Positions 1 through 8,490 of a DNA stretch of 16,740 nucleotides are shown here, piece by piece. The notes under the pieces are model-generated. The model was not told the DNA's origin. It worked only from the letters and a program-made list of their open reading frames with translations, and did not search any database. The DNA lies in contig CANHDS010000001.1 in assembly GCA_947459465.1 (NCBI GenBank), positions 1-16,740 on the forward strand. Reading direction: 5' to 3'. Within the stretch, counting starts at the first letter, position 1, and each line of letters begins with the position of its first letter. This DNA comes from Burkholderiaceae bacterium. GTDB taxonomy: Bacteria > Pseudomonadota > Gammaproteobacteria > Burkholderiales > Burkholderiaceae. The translations under genes were made by a program, and so were the position numbers.

Positions 1-154
1 AGGGGGAACTCTTGTTTTGCATGTTGAGCAAGAAAACCCTGTGATTGCAAATGCCCGGATTCCGACGGTTAAAGCCGAGCCTGAACCCGTTGCTGCCGAA
101 GCTGCACCAGCTGCCGAAGCTGCACCAGCTGCTGACAAAGAGGCGAAAAGCTAA
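1..154 (+). CDS. rplY: 50S ribosomal protein L25/general stress protein Ctc, C-terminal part (partial)
   Basis: The reading frame is open from the left edge (first full codon at position 2) to TAA at 152-154, so only about 50 C-terminal residues are visible. They contain a beta-strand-like stretch (GGTLVLHVEQENPVIANARI) followed by an Ala/Glu/Pro-rich tail ending in DKEAKS. This matches the end of long, CTC-type L25 proteins, which bind 5S rRNA in the large ribosomal subunit and often carry a low-complexity acidic or alanine-rich tail. The neighbour supports the call: rplY directly followed by pth is a widespread order in proteobacteria. The tail contains a perfect 18-bp tandem duplication. 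An intrinsic terminator follows within 25 bases. The call rests on a short fragment plus synteny, so the family is likely but not proven. Confidence 0.75.
   Translation, partial: GGTLVLHVEQENPVIANARIPTVKAEPEPVAAEAAPAAEAAPAADKEAKS
92..127 (+). repeat. 18-bp perfect tandem duplication in the rplY tail
   Basis: The unit GCTGCCGAAGCTGCACCA occurs at 92-109 and again without change at 110-127, in frame, encoding Ala-Ala-Glu-Ala-Ala-Pro twice. It lies in the low-complexity C-terminal tail of the L25-like protein. Replication slippage is the likely origin, and copy number may vary between strains. Confidence 0.85.
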
Positions 155-174
155 ATTTTTTCATCCTCTCAAAG

Positions 175-200
175 AAACCCGCTTTATGCGGGTTTTTTAT
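175..200 (+). terminator. Intrinsic terminator after rplY
   Basis: An 8-bp perfect stem, AAACCCGC (175-182) and GCGGGTTT (188-195), encloses the loop TTTAT and runs into a T-rich tract (TTTTTTATT). It begins 20 bases after the rplY stop codon and is a textbook rho-independent terminator on the plus strand. It separates rplY from pth, which therefore probably has its own promoter in 200-257 or relies on read-through. Confidence 0.9.
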
Positions 201-257
201 TGCTCACTTGAAGTCGTTTATAGTTAAACCACTTAGTCTTTCGGCCTACCTAAAAAA

Positions 258-848
258 ATGATTCGTCTAATCGTTGGACTCGGAAATCCTGGATCAAAGC
301 ATGCGGCTGATCGTCATAATGCAGGGTTTTGGTTTGTTGATCGTCTTGCAGCTCAACATAAACAATCGCTTCAGCCTGAAAAACGATTTAACGGTCAAAT
401 GGCAAAAATCCAAATTAAGGGTCATGATATTTATTTATTAGAACCAGATACTTTCATGAATCTAAGCGGTGAAGCCGTGGCACCTCTGTGCCGTTTTCAT
501 AAGATAGAAGCAAGTGAGGTACTGGTGGTTCATGACGAACTAGACCTTAAGCCAGGTGCAGCCCGTCTTAAGCAAGGTGGTGGCAATGGCGGTCATAATG
601 GCCTCAAAGATATCCAACAGCATTTATCAAGTGCCCAATTTTGGCGGCTTCGCTTTGGGATCGGACACCCACGCGACCTTCCAGGCAACCTCGCAAGAAT
701 GGACGTTGCTGACTATGTTCTAAAAAAACCAAGCTCAGAAGAGCAAGTTCAAATAGATGCTGCCATCACAAAAACAATTGCCACTCTGCCCTTAATTCTT
801 GAAGGAAAAACGCAAGAGGCAATGCAAATCCTCCATGGGCCAAATTAA
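258..848 (+). CDS. pth: Peptidyl-tRNA hydrolase
   Basis: Pth cleaves the ester bond of peptidyl-tRNAs that drop off the ribosome, recycling tRNA in the cytoplasm. At 196 aa it has the usual length. The family residues fall at the same positions as in the E. coli enzyme: the GLGNPG motif with Asn10, catalytic His20, Asn68 in FMNLSG, Asp93 in VHDELDLKPG, and Asn114 in the glycine-rich GGGNGGHNGLKDI segment. The ATG at 258 gives the canonical N-terminus, although no clear Shine-Dalgarno sequence precedes it (the upstream bases are CTACCTAAAAAA). It follows the rplY terminator. Its stop codon lies 5 bases from the convergent ferredoxin stop, and no hairpin terminator is visible there. Confidence 0.97.
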   Translation: MIRLIVGLGNPGSKHAADRHNAGFWFVDRLAAQHKQSLQPEKRFNGQMAKIQIKGHDIYLLEPDTFMNLSGEAVAPLCRFHKIEASEVLVVHDELDLKPGAARLKQGGGNGGHNGLKDIQQHLSSAQFWRLRFGIGHPRDLPGNLARMDVADYVLKKPSSEEQVQIDAAITKTIATLPLILEGKTQEAMQILHGPN

Positions 849-853
849 ATAAT

Positions 854-1650
<797 letters not shown>

Positions 1651-1675
1651 CTAATTTATATGAATAAACAGGAGT

Positions 1676-2266
1676 TTAGCGCGAACTGCGTCGGAACAAT
1701 ACTGCCCGTACCTGGGTTGTTTCCATCGATTTAGTCAACGTCCAATCGGGCAGCAAACGTTCTAATTCGCTTAGGTCAAGGGTGTTGGGGCACTCGATAT
1801 AAATTCCGCCCCGCCCTTGATCGTGACAGACTCGACCGGCCTCTTGTGTCGCATGAATCAACAACTCAGGATGATTGAATGGGGGGTCTAGAAAAATTAA
1901 CTGGGCCGACTGATTGCTAGCACGTTGTAAGTAGGCAATGCCGTCCTCATGCATGATTTTTACTACCCCACGAATTGGGTAGGAATTAAGTAGGCGATAT
2001 TGCGCCAATAGTTGGCTATAGATTCGCTTATCTTTCTCAATCAATACAACTTCATCAATCGAGCGGGAGGCTGCTTCAAAACCAAGCACACCAGAGCCAG
2101 AAAATACATCAATCGCCTTTAGACCGCTAAGATCTGAACCTAACCAGTTAAAAAGAGTTTCACGAACCCGATCAGAGCTGGGTCGCAAATCCTTTTGATC
2201 TAAAACCTCAATCTGACGGCTACGCCATACACCGCCAATAATTCGAATTCGATGGCTAAGTGCCAA
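1676..2266 (-). CDS. rsmD: 16S rRNA (guanine966-N2)-methyltransferase RsmD
   Basis: RsmD methylates G966 of 16S rRNA using S-adenosylmethionine during 30S assembly. The 196-aa protein shows the family N-terminus RIRIIGGVWRSRQI (6-19), the RPSSDRVRETLFNWL block (28-42), the SAM-binding motif DVFSGSGVLGFE (53-64) and the catalytic DPPF motif (127-130). The start is TTG at 2266-2264, because no ATG or GTG lies close enough to include the conserved RIIGG segment. The TTG directly follows the TAA stop (2269-2267) of the upstream peptidase gene, in the same reading frame, and a GGGGGT run inside the end of that gene can serve as ribosome binding site. Translation of the two genes is probably coupled. 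Neighbour coaD follows 34 bases later. Confidence 0.95.
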   Translation of the reverse strand: MALSHRIRIIGGVWRSRQIEVLDQKDLRPSSDRVRETLFNWLGSDLSGLKAIDVFSGSGVLGFEAASRSIDEVVLIEKDKRIYSQLLAQYRLLNSYPIRGVVKIMHEDGIAYLQRASNQSAQLIFLDPPFNHPELLIHATQEAGRVCHDQGRGGIYIECPNTLDLSELERLLPDWTLTKSMETTQVRAVLFRRSSR

Positions 2267-3607
2267 TTATGATGCACCCCCAACAAGAACACTGATCATT
2301 CTTCGCATATCCAAATGTCGTTTAAATGCATTACGTACATCATCTTTCTTTACGGCTGCTACTTGTTGCGTCCACACATCCAGAGTATTAAGTGGCAGCT
2401 GATTCCAGGTAATGGCTGAAAGGTTATCAAGTAATTTACGATTACTATCGAGCCGCAATGGGTAGCCATTGATTAAATTTGCTTTTGCGGCTGCCAATTC
2501 TGCATCGGTTGGGCCGACCTCAATAAACCGTGCGATCGTTTCTTGTAAAACCTTCAATGCTTGGTCAGCTTGATCATTGCGAGTTTGTAAACCTGCTTCG
2601 AACGTTCCGGTATCGCGTCCGGGTTGAAAATAACTAAATACGCTATAAGCAAATCCCCGCTTATCACGAACCTCGCCAACGAGACGAGATACGAAACCAC
2701 CGCCACCCAAAATATAGTTACCAACGAGTAACGGGAAATAGTCAGGATTATCGCGAGGGATGGCAGTCATGCCCATCGCAATGTGTGTTTGCTGGGTTTG
2801 AAAAGGAATCCGAACAAGACGCTTCGATTCTGGTTCAATCGGGGAACGCTCTAGTGGCGGCAGAGCAGGAATCACAGGTCCCTTTGAGGGTAATGAGGTT
2901 ATGATTTGCTCAGCAATTTGTTTGGCCCTGACTGGATCAACATTACCCACGATATTCACAATCACTCGATCTTGGCGATAGAAATCTTGATGGAATCGCT
3001 TTAAATCGTCCTCCCCAATTAAAGCAATTGATTCAATACTTGGAGATTGAGCCAATGGGTAGTTTCCGAAAATCTGTTGACGAAACCGTTTTTGCAGAAC
3101 TACCTCAGGCTTAGTATCACCCTCCTGAATTGCCGAACTTACTCGTTGCTTCTCCCGTATCAAAATCGATTGATCAAAAATGGGTTTAGATACGCTAGCT
3201 ACTAACAGCTCAAGCAGTGGGTTAAAAATATCCGGCTTACTGAGTGATCGTGCACGAACAATCGTCCTTTCGCCTGAGGCCGATGCACTAATGCTCGCCC
3301 CCAACTCTGCAATCGCATCTGCTTGCTGAGCCTCATTCAAAATACCACCCTGCCATACAATTCCACGGGTTAACATCGCAGCAGTCAATGCTGCTATGCC
3401 ACTTTTATTTTTTGGATCATAACGACTTCCGGCATCGATGCTAATTTCAATATCCACCATTGGAATGGCATTGGTTTGGATCAAATAGGCTTTCGTGCCA
3501 TTGCTTAAAACAATCTCTTGAATTGGTAATACTGCATAGGCTTGCCCCGCAAACAGGATGGCAATCGAGGCAATTAATCCCTTATAAAAGATTTGAATAC
3601 GGAGCAT
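2267..3607 (-). CDS. M16-family peptidase, non-catalytic partner subunit
   Basis: A 446-aa periplasmic protein of the M16 (insulinase/processing-peptidase) family. The N-terminus is a signal peptide with probable cleavage after AYA (about residue 25). The zinc motif HxxEH expected around residue 75 is absent: that position reads SGIAALTAAMLTRG. The second M16 domain keeps the glycine-rich loop GGGGFVSRL followed by EVRDKRGFAYSV, which carries the Arg/Tyr pair that binds substrate in M16 enzymes. The gene lies 11 bases downstream of the zinc-containing partner, with AAGGGA before its ATG. In known two-chain M16B enzymes (mitochondrial processing peptidase, the Sphingomonas Sph2681/Sph2682 pair) such a chain pairs with a catalytic one. 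By inference this is the substrate-binding half of a heterodimer; the substrate is unknown. Confidence 0.9.
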   Translation of the reverse strand: MLRIQIFYKGLIASIAILFAGQAYAVLPIQEIVLSNGTKAYLIQTNAIPMVDIEISIDAGSRYDPKNKSGIAALTAAMLTRGIVWQGGILNEAQQADAIAELGASISASASGERTIVRARSLSKPDIFNPLLELLVASVSKPIFDQSILIREKQRVSSAIQEGDTKPEVVLQKRFRQQIFGNYPLAQSPSIESIALIGEDDLKRFHQDFYRQDRVIVNIVGNVDPVRAKQIAEQIITSLPSKGPVIPALPPLERSPIEPESKRLVRIPFQTQQTHIAMGMTAIPRDNPDYFPLLVGNYILGGGGFVSRLVGEVRDKRGFAYSVFSYFQPGRDTGTFEAGLQTRNDQADQALKVLQETIARFIEVGPTDAELAAAKANLINGYPLRLDSNRKLLDNLSAITWNQLPLNTLDVWTQQVAAVKKDDVRNAFKRHLDMRRMISVLVGGAS

Positions 3608-3618
3608 TATTTTCCCTT

Positions 3619-5037
3619 TTAATGACGCAAACTACCTGACATGCCACGTGGCTTCGCAGGCATTGAACGGGGCTGGGGATCCAAGGTGACAATGGTTAAA
3701 CCATCACTTATGAAGTAGGTATTTACTACGCGTTGGATTTGATTGGACTCAATGAGTTGAATACGCTCAATCATACGATCTAGGTCGCGCCAAGAGACAT
3801 TCGCTATCTCAGAGCTTCCAATTTCCATCGCTTGAGCAAAAATTGAATCTCGTTTATATATTTGCGAAGCAAGCAACTGTGCTTTGATACGTTTTAACTC
3901 AGAATCCGTTACACCTTGATTTGCAATTTCTCGCAAGGTTTGCATAATTCCTTTTTCTAAATCCTGTACTGTTTTATCCTTAGCAGCGGTTGCACTAATT
4001 ACAAATAACTCTGGGCCACGACTAATTAATTCATAGCTGGCACCAGCACTATTTGCAAGACGTTGACTACGCACCAACTCTCGATTTAACCTTGAGTTAT
4101 CGTGCCCACTAAGAACAGCAGACAAAACTAATAAGGCATAGGGATCAACCTCATCCATTTTTTTTGGATCCAGTCTAGGAACCTTCCATGCCATCATGAT
4201 TTGATGATTCTCAGCAGGTGCTTTCAAAATGGCACGCTTTTCCCCTTTTTGCTCCGGCTCCAGCTGCGGTTTACGTTCTGGTAATTTTTTTGCTTGGATC
4301 GGACCATAGTACTTTTCAACTAACGCTTTCACGGCCAATGGATTGACGTCCCCCGCTACCACGACCACAGCATTATTTGGTGCGTACCAGTCCCGATACC
4401 ACTGCCGCGCATCAGCGGGCTGCATATTTTGCAAGTCGTTCATCCAGCCGATGATGGGGTGGCGATAGGGTGAGCTAACAAATGCGGTTGCCATTAGCAT
4501 TTCACGCATCAAACTCGTTGGATTATCTTCGGTGCGTAGGCGCCGCTCTTCCATTACCACCTGAAGCTCGCGTTGGAACTCCTCGTCAGAAAACTGAAGA
4601 TTAGCCATTCGATCGGCTTCAAGCCGCATGACATCTGCAAGTTTTGACTTCTCAATCTGCTGAAAGTAGCCAGTAAAATCCCGGGCAGTAAAGGCATTCT
4701 CACGCCCTCCCACGGCAGCCACCATCCGGGAGAACTCACCTGATTTGACCTTTTTGGTCCCCTTAAACATCATGTGCTCAAGAACGTGGGCAACACCAGT
4801 CTTTCCATTGACCTCATCCATCGACCCAGCGCGATACCACACCATATGAACGACCGTGGGTGCGCGACGATCCTCGCGGACAATCAGACGTAAACCATTT
4901 TTGAGCTGATACTCATGAGTATCCGCCTGAGCGGCAAAACTTATTCCCGGAAGGATTAAGTAGAGCGCAGCAAGCGCAAGAAGAGCTCCTGCCATGATTC
5001 TGGATATGGGGTTGCTAAACTGGAACTTGGCTATCAT
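3619..5037 (-). CDS. M16-family zinc metallopeptidase, catalytic subunit
   Basis: A 472-aa secreted M16 peptidase. It begins with an unusually long N-terminal region before the hydrophobic core (residues 14-35) and a likely signal-peptidase site near ISFAA. The inverted zinc motif HVLEH is at 84-88, with the third ligand in VVMEERR (Glu163 or Glu164), giving the usual spacing of about 75 residues. The family segment ENAFTARDFTGYF (113-125) is intact. The second domain has SRLNRELVRSQRLANSAGASY in place of the Arg/Tyr loop that is well preserved in the downstream partner. The two chains therefore look complementary. It is the first gene of a five-gene minus-strand block and diverges from ftsY across 58 bases. 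It likely degrades or processes periplasmic peptides; its specificity is not known. Confidence 0.93.
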   Translation of the reverse strand: MIAKFQFSNPISRIMAGALLALAALYLILPGISFAAQADTHEYQLKNGLRLIVREDRRAPTVVHMVWYRAGSMDEVNGKTGVAHVLEHMMFKGTKKVKSGEFSRMVAAVGGRENAFTARDFTGYFQQIEKSKLADVMRLEADRMANLQFSDEEFQRELQVVMEERRLRTEDNPTSLMREMLMATAFVSSPYRHPIIGWMNDLQNMQPADARQWYRDWYAPNNAVVVVAGDVNPLAVKALVEKYYGPIQAKKLPERKPQLEPEQKGEKRAILKAPAENHQIMMAWKVPRLDPKKMDEVDPYALLVLSAVLSGHDNSRLNRELVRSQRLANSAGASYELISRGPELFVISATAAKDKTVQDLEKGIMQTLREIANQGVTDSELKRIKAQLLASQIYKRDSIFAQAMEIGSSEIANVSWRDLDRMIERIQLIESNQIQRVVNTYFISDGLTIVTLDPQPRSMPAKPRGMSGSLRH

Positions 5038-5044
5038 GAATGTT

Positions 5045-5072
5045 TTGAATGCACTGATTATCTAGTTAAGAT
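5045..5072 (+). promoter_or_regulatory. Possible sigma-70 promoter for ftsY
   Basis: In the 58-base divergent gap, TTGAAT (5045-5050) and TAAGAT (5067-5072) are spaced by 16 bases and lie about 24 bases before the ftsY ATG. The match is moderate. The gap must also contain the promoter of the minus-strand peptidase block, which I could not identify by eye. Confidence 0.35.
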
Positions 5073-5095
5073 TACTCTTTTGGATTGTATCGATA

Positions 5096-5998
5096 ATGTT
5101 TGGTTTACGTAAAACGCTCAGTTCACTTTTTACTCGTCATCGAGTTGATGAAGCCTGGTTTGACCATTTAGAAGAATTGCTCATTAAGGCCGATGTAGGG
5201 GTTGCAACATCAACATCTCTAATTACTAGTCTACGCAAATCAGCAAAACAACATGCCATTACAAATTCTGAGGATTTAAAAGCCGTTTTAATTGATGAAT
5301 TAAGTCAACTTTTAGGCAGTTTAGAGCCGACTGAAAACCCACTAAGCCCAGCTACTGCTCACGCTAAGCCTGAAGTTTGGCTGATTGTGGGAGTCAATGG
5401 TGCGGGTAAGACCACATCCATTGGAAAACTGTGTCACCACTTTCAGTCTCAAGGAAAATCGGTACTCCTCGCTGCTGGCGACACATTCCGAGCGGCAGCT
5501 CGTAATCAGCTCAAGGAATGGGGTGAGCGTAATCAAGTACAGGTGCTGAGCCAAGAGAGCGGTGACGCTGGCGCCATTGCGCACGATGCGATTCAAGCCG
5601 CTTTATCGAGGCAAGTTGATATCGTATTGATTGATACAGCTGGCCGACTAGCCACTCAAGCCAACTTGATGGAGGAGTTAAAGAAGGTCAAGCGAGTGAT
5701 TTCTAAACTAATCCCCGATGCCCCGCATCAAATTGTGCTGGTCCTTGATGGCAACACGGGTCAAAATGGAATTGCCCAAGTTTTAGCCTTTCGGAACGCA
5801 ATTGGGCTTCACGGTCTAATCGTCACAAAATTAGATGGCACTGCAAAAGGCGGGGTCGTTTGTGCACTTCACAAAGAACTGGAAAGCGCTCCCACACTGG
5901 GTGCTGAGTGCTATGTCTATGCGCTTGGCAAGGGCGAACAATTGGGTGATCTGGAGTTGTTTTCGGCCAAAGCCTATGCCAAAGAGCTCGTAGAATAA
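5096..5998 (+). CDS. ftsY: Signal recognition particle receptor FtsY (short form)
   Basis: FtsY is the membrane-associated SRP receptor GTPase that receives ribosome-nascent chain complexes from Ffh and delivers them to SecYEG. The 300-aa protein has an N-terminal helical bundle (about 1-80) and a G domain with G1 GVNGAGKTT (99-107), GDTFRAAA (128-135), DTAGR (180-184) and TKLDGTAKGG (244-253). The acidic A domain seen in E. coli is missing; only the short basic, amphipathic start (FGLRKTLSSLFTRHR) remains, which could bind membrane lipid. The C-terminal segment is unusual: the common FIGVGE motif reads YALGKGE, and about eight extra residues lie between KGG and this motif compared with E. 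coli as I recall it. The gene stands alone ahead of rpoH, the common order in Burkholderiales. Confidence 0.95.
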   Translation: MFGLRKTLSSLFTRHRVDEAWFDHLEELLIKADVGVATSTSLITSLRKSAKQHAITNSEDLKAVLIDELSQLLGSLEPTENPLSPATAHAKPEVWLIVGVNGAGKTTSIGKLCHHFQSQGKSVLLAAGDTFRAAARNQLKEWGERNQVQVLSQESGDAGAIAHDAIQAALSRQVDIVLIDTAGRLATQANLMEELKKVKRVISKLIPDAPHQIVLVLDGNTGQNGIAQVLAFRNAIGLHGLIVTKLDGTAKGGVVCALHKELESAPTLGAECYVYALGKGEQLGDLELFSAKAYAKELVE

Positions 5999-6034
5999 TC
6001 ATATAAATCAATTACTTATTGTCTAATAGATCGA

Positions 6035-6061
6035 TTAGCACTCTCTTGACAAGAGTGCTAA
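6035..6061 (+). promoter_or_regulatory. CIRCE operator (HrcA binding site) upstream of rpoH
   Basis: TTAGCACTC (6035-6043), a 9-base spacer and GAGTGCTAA (6053-6061) form a perfect 9-bp inverted repeat identical to the CIRCE consensus, the operator of the heat-sensitive repressor HrcA. The spacer holds TTGACA, a perfect -35 hexamer (6046-6051), so HrcA bound here would cover the promoter. HrcA/CIRCE control of rpoH has been described for betaproteobacteria by comparative genomics. The hrcA gene itself is not in this window. Confidence 0.96.
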
Positions 6062-6075
6062 AATGGTTTTATCTA
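6046..6075 (+). promoter_or_regulatory. rpoH promoter embedded in the CIRCE element
   Basis: The -35 box TTGACA (6046-6051) lies inside the CIRCE spacer. A plausible -10 is TTATCT (6069-6074, 17-base spacing) or TATCTA (6070-6075, 18-base spacing). Transcription would then start near 6081, leaving a leader of only about 18 bases before the ATG at 6099, without a visible Shine-Dalgarno sequence. Such a leader is too short for an RNA thermometer of the E. coli rpoH kind. Confidence 0.75.
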
Positions 6076-6098
6076 AACTCAAATTAATCAATTAAACG

Positions 6099-7022
6099 AT
6101 GACTTTGAACACCATGTTAAATACTCGAAAAACGAGCTCCTCGAGCATCGCTCTCGCTATGCCGGCATTGCCAGCGCTTGGAGTCGGCACGCTTGATGCG
6201 TATTTGGCACACATTAATCGTTTGCCGATGTTAAGTGCTGCCCAAGAATATACCTTGGCTCAAGAATATCGCCGCTCCGACAACTTAGACGCTGCTCGAC
6301 AGCTGGTCTTATCACACTTACGACTCGTCGCGTCCGTTGCACGCCAGTACTTGGGTTATGGCATTCCGCATGCCGACCTGATTCAAGAAGGCAACATTGG
6401 GCTTATGAAGGCAGTAAAGCGCTATGACCCGAATCAAGGGGTGCGCCTGGTTTCATACGCAATTCACTGGATCAAGGCGGAGATTCACGAGTACATCTTG
6501 AAAAACTGGCGCTTAGTAAAAGTTGCGACTACTAAAGCTCAACGCAAACTTTTTTTTAATCTACGAAGTAATAAGCTATCAGCAAACGCCTTGAGTAATG
6601 ATGAAATTGAATCCTTGGCAAAAGCGCTTGATGTTCGCGGCGCTGACGTTAAAGAAATGGAAATTCGTCTTGCTGGCGGTGATATCTCAATCGAGGGCGA
6701 TAGCCAAGATGAAGAAGCCTTTGCGCCCATTCAGTGGTTAACCGATGAGAGCCATGAACCAACCGCCGTTCTTGAACAAAACGAAACATATTCTTTACAC
6801 GGCCCAAAACTTATGCAAGCACTTCATACCTTAGATGAGCGAAGTCGTGCAATCGTTGAAAGCCGTTGGCTAGCTGTCAATGCAGATGGTCAAGGCGGTA
6901 AAACTTTGCATGATCTTGCAAAGCAGTACGGTATCTCTGCTGAGCGTGTGCGCCAAATTGAAGTGGCTGCGTTTAAGAAGTTACGTAGTCTCTTAAAAGA
7001 CGAAAGTCTTGCACTTCAGTAA
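6099..7022 (+). CDS. rpoH: RNA polymerase sigma factor RpoH (sigma-32)
   Basis: The heat-shock sigma factor, directing RNA polymerase to chaperone and protease promoters. The 307-aa protein has region 1.2 (about 31-60), region 2 with DLIQEGNIGLMKAVKRYDP (93-111) and SYAIHWIKAEIHEYIL (119-134), and the diagnostic RpoH box QRKLFFNL (148-155), which separates it from RpoD and RpoS. The region 4 helix-turn-helix is at 269-299 (HDLAKQYGISAERVRQIEVAAFKKL). The extra N-terminal 25 residues are Ser/Ala-rich. ATG 6114 is an alternative start, and neither start has a Shine-Dalgarno. A perfect CIRCE operator overlaps the promoter, so the gene should be derepressed when HrcA is titrated on heat shock. 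It is convergent with the SCO1 gene, with only four bases between the stop codons. Confidence 0.97.
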   Translation: MTLNTMLNTRKTSSSSIALAMPALPALGVGTLDAYLAHINRLPMLSAAQEYTLAQEYRRSDNLDAARQLVLSHLRLVASVARQYLGYGIPHADLIQEGNIGLMKAVKRYDPNQGVRLVSYAIHWIKAEIHEYILKNWRLVKVATTKAQRKLFFNLRSNKLSANALSNDEIESLAKALDVRGADVKEMEIRLAGGDISIEGDSQDEEAFAPIQWLTDESHEPTAVLEQNETYSLHGPKLMQALHTLDERSRAIVESRWLAVNADGQGGKTLHDLAKQYGISAERVRQIEVAAFKKLRSLLKDESLALQ

Positions 7023-7026
7023 AACT

Positions 7027-7599
7027 TCATTGAAGTAGTAACTTTAGGTCATGGGCAATGGGCTCAGCACCTTGGCCATGCTTAATATAAAGACGTAGAT
7101 TACCGCTGGGATCAAATACATAACTTCCAGCGGTATGATCCATCGTGTAGTTTTTGGGATTGCTACCAGGAACCTTGTTGTAATACACCTTGAAGTCTTT
7201 TGCGACCTTGGCAAGAGCCTCATCATTAGCGGGACGTAAGCCCAAAAATCGAGGATCGAAGGCCGGAGGATATTGAGCCATTAACTCTGCAGTATCGCGC
7301 TGTGGATCGACGGTAATAAATATAACCTGTACCCGATCAGATAATGGGCCTAATGCTTTCATGACCTCCTGCATTTCAATCAGCGTCGCAGGACAAACAT
7401 CCGGACAATGGGTATAGCCAAAGAAGATCAATACGGCTTTACCTCTGAAATTAGCCATTGTTTTTACCTGGCCGCTTGGATCCAAGAGCTCAAAGTTGGA
7501 GCCAAATGCTTTGCTGCCAGTAATGTCAACGTTCTTAAAACTTGGCTTGGAACAAGCGGCTAACAGCAACACAGCAAATAGAAGAATCAATCTTTTCAT
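7027..7599 (-). CDS. SCO1/SenC copper chaperone lipoprotein
   Basis: A membrane-anchored thioredoxin-fold protein that delivers copper to, or keeps reduced, the CuA site of cytochrome oxidase subunit II. The 190-aa protein begins with a lipoprotein signal peptide ending in the lipobox LAAC (Cys16), so it is probably a lipid-anchored periplasmic protein. The copper ligands are intact: Cys65 and Cys69 in GYTHCPDVCPATL, and His155 in YTMDHTAGS. DPQRDT (98-103) and FDPSG are further family landmarks. It is the last gene of the cytochrome oxidase locus, three bases after ctaB, so it is very likely co-transcribed with it. This is the functional SCO of the locus, in contrast to the SCO-like protein at 9608-10261, which lacks these ligands. 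Confidence 0.96.
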   Translation of the reverse strand: MKRLILLFAVLLLAACSKPSFKNVDITGSKAFGSNFELLDPSGQVKTMANFRGKAVLIFFGYTHCPDVCPATLIEMQEVMKALGPLSDRVQVIFITVDPQRDTAELMAQYPPAFDPRFLGLRPANDEALAKVAKDFKVYYNKVPGSNPKNYTMDHTAGSYVFDPSGNLRLYIKHGQGAEPIAHDLKLLLQ

Positions 7600-7602
7600 A
7601 GG

Positions 7603-8490
7603 CTAGAGATAATGATCAATCAAGATAGCAGCAAACAAAAGGGCTAAATAACTAATTGAATATTTAAATGTCTTACGGGCTAATTGATCACTGTAATCTT
7701 GGTATAGACGTATTGCATACATAACAAAAATACCGCTAAGAATGAGGGCGCAAATTAAATAAAACAAGCCGCTCATTCCATACACATAAGGAAGAATTGA
7801 AGCTGCTAATAAAATGAGTGTGTAGAGTAATATATTAAGCAAAGTAAACCGTTCACCATGCGTAACTGGCAACATCGGCAAACCTGCTTGAACGTAGTCT
7901 TCTCGACGGTACAGCGCTAATGCCCAAAAATGCGGCGGCGTCCATACAAAAATAATCAATACTAGTAACCATGCTTCTGCTGATAACTGATTAGTAACTG
8001 CAACCCAACCTAATGCGGGTGGCATCGCACCCGAGAGTCCACCAATCACGATATTTTGAGGAGTTGCTGGTTTTAAGAACCAGGTATAGATAACGGCATA
8101 ACCCACAAATGTTGCAAAGGTGAGCCACATCGTCAGTGGATTGGTATAGATCCATAGAACTGCCATCCCTGCGGCACCCAAAAGGCAAGAGAAAATAATT
8201 ATTTGCAAAGGGGTAATCTCACCCGTTGCGGAAGGGCGCCATGCAGTTCGACGCATTTTGGCATCAACCGCCTGCTCAATCAAACAGTTCACTGCAAAAG
8301 CCGCCCCGGCCAGTAACCAAATTCCGATCGACCCGCCTATTAACACCGACCAAGGGACCATTCCTGGGGTTGCTAGGAACATACCAATAATGGCGCAAAA
8401 TACCGCGAGCTGAGTTACTCTAGGCTTTGTTAATACCCAGTACTGTTTCCAGCGGGGCATAGGGGGGCGCACAAAATTACTATTGCTCAT
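7603..8490 (-). CDS. ctaB: Protoheme IX farnesyltransferase (heme O synthase)
   Basis: CtaB/CyoE adds a farnesyl group to heme B, giving heme O, the precursor of heme A for the aa3 oxidase. The 295-aa protein is a polytopic inner-membrane UbiA-type prenyltransferase with about eight to nine hydrophobic segments. The first diphosphate-binding motif is [19 protein letters not shown] (68-86), where Glu72 replaces the more usual Asp but Asp76 is kept. The second is [15 protein letters not shown] (198-212). The start codon overlaps the ctaA stop (ATGA), so the two heme-modifying enzymes are translationally coupled, and SCO1 follows three bases downstream. Confidence 0.97.
   Translation of the reverse strand: MSNSNFVRPPMPRWKQYWVLTKPRVTQLAVFCAIIGMFLATPGMVPWSVLIGGSIGIWLLAGAAFAVNCLIEQAVDAKMRRTAWRPSATGEITPLQIIIFSCLLGAAGMAVLWIYTNPLTMWLTFATFVGYAVIYTWFLKPATPQNIVIGGLSGAMPPALGWVAVTNQLSAEAWLLVLIIFVWTPPHFWALALYRREDYVQAGLPMLPVTHGERFTLLNILLYTLILLAASILPYVYGMSGLFYLICALILSGIFVMYAIRLYQDYSDQLARKTFKYSISYLALLFAAILIDHYL

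Noticed and set aside
200..257. A sigma-70 promoter for pth (TTGCTC or TTGAAG with TATAGT).
   Set aside because: The spacing of every pairing I tried is too short, so I could not support a specific promoter.
7024..7036. ACTTCATTGAAGT, a 6-bp inverted repeat between rpoH and the SCO1 gene, as a bidirectional terminator.
   Set aside because: The loop would be a single base and there is no T tract on either strand, so it is not a credible intrinsic terminator.
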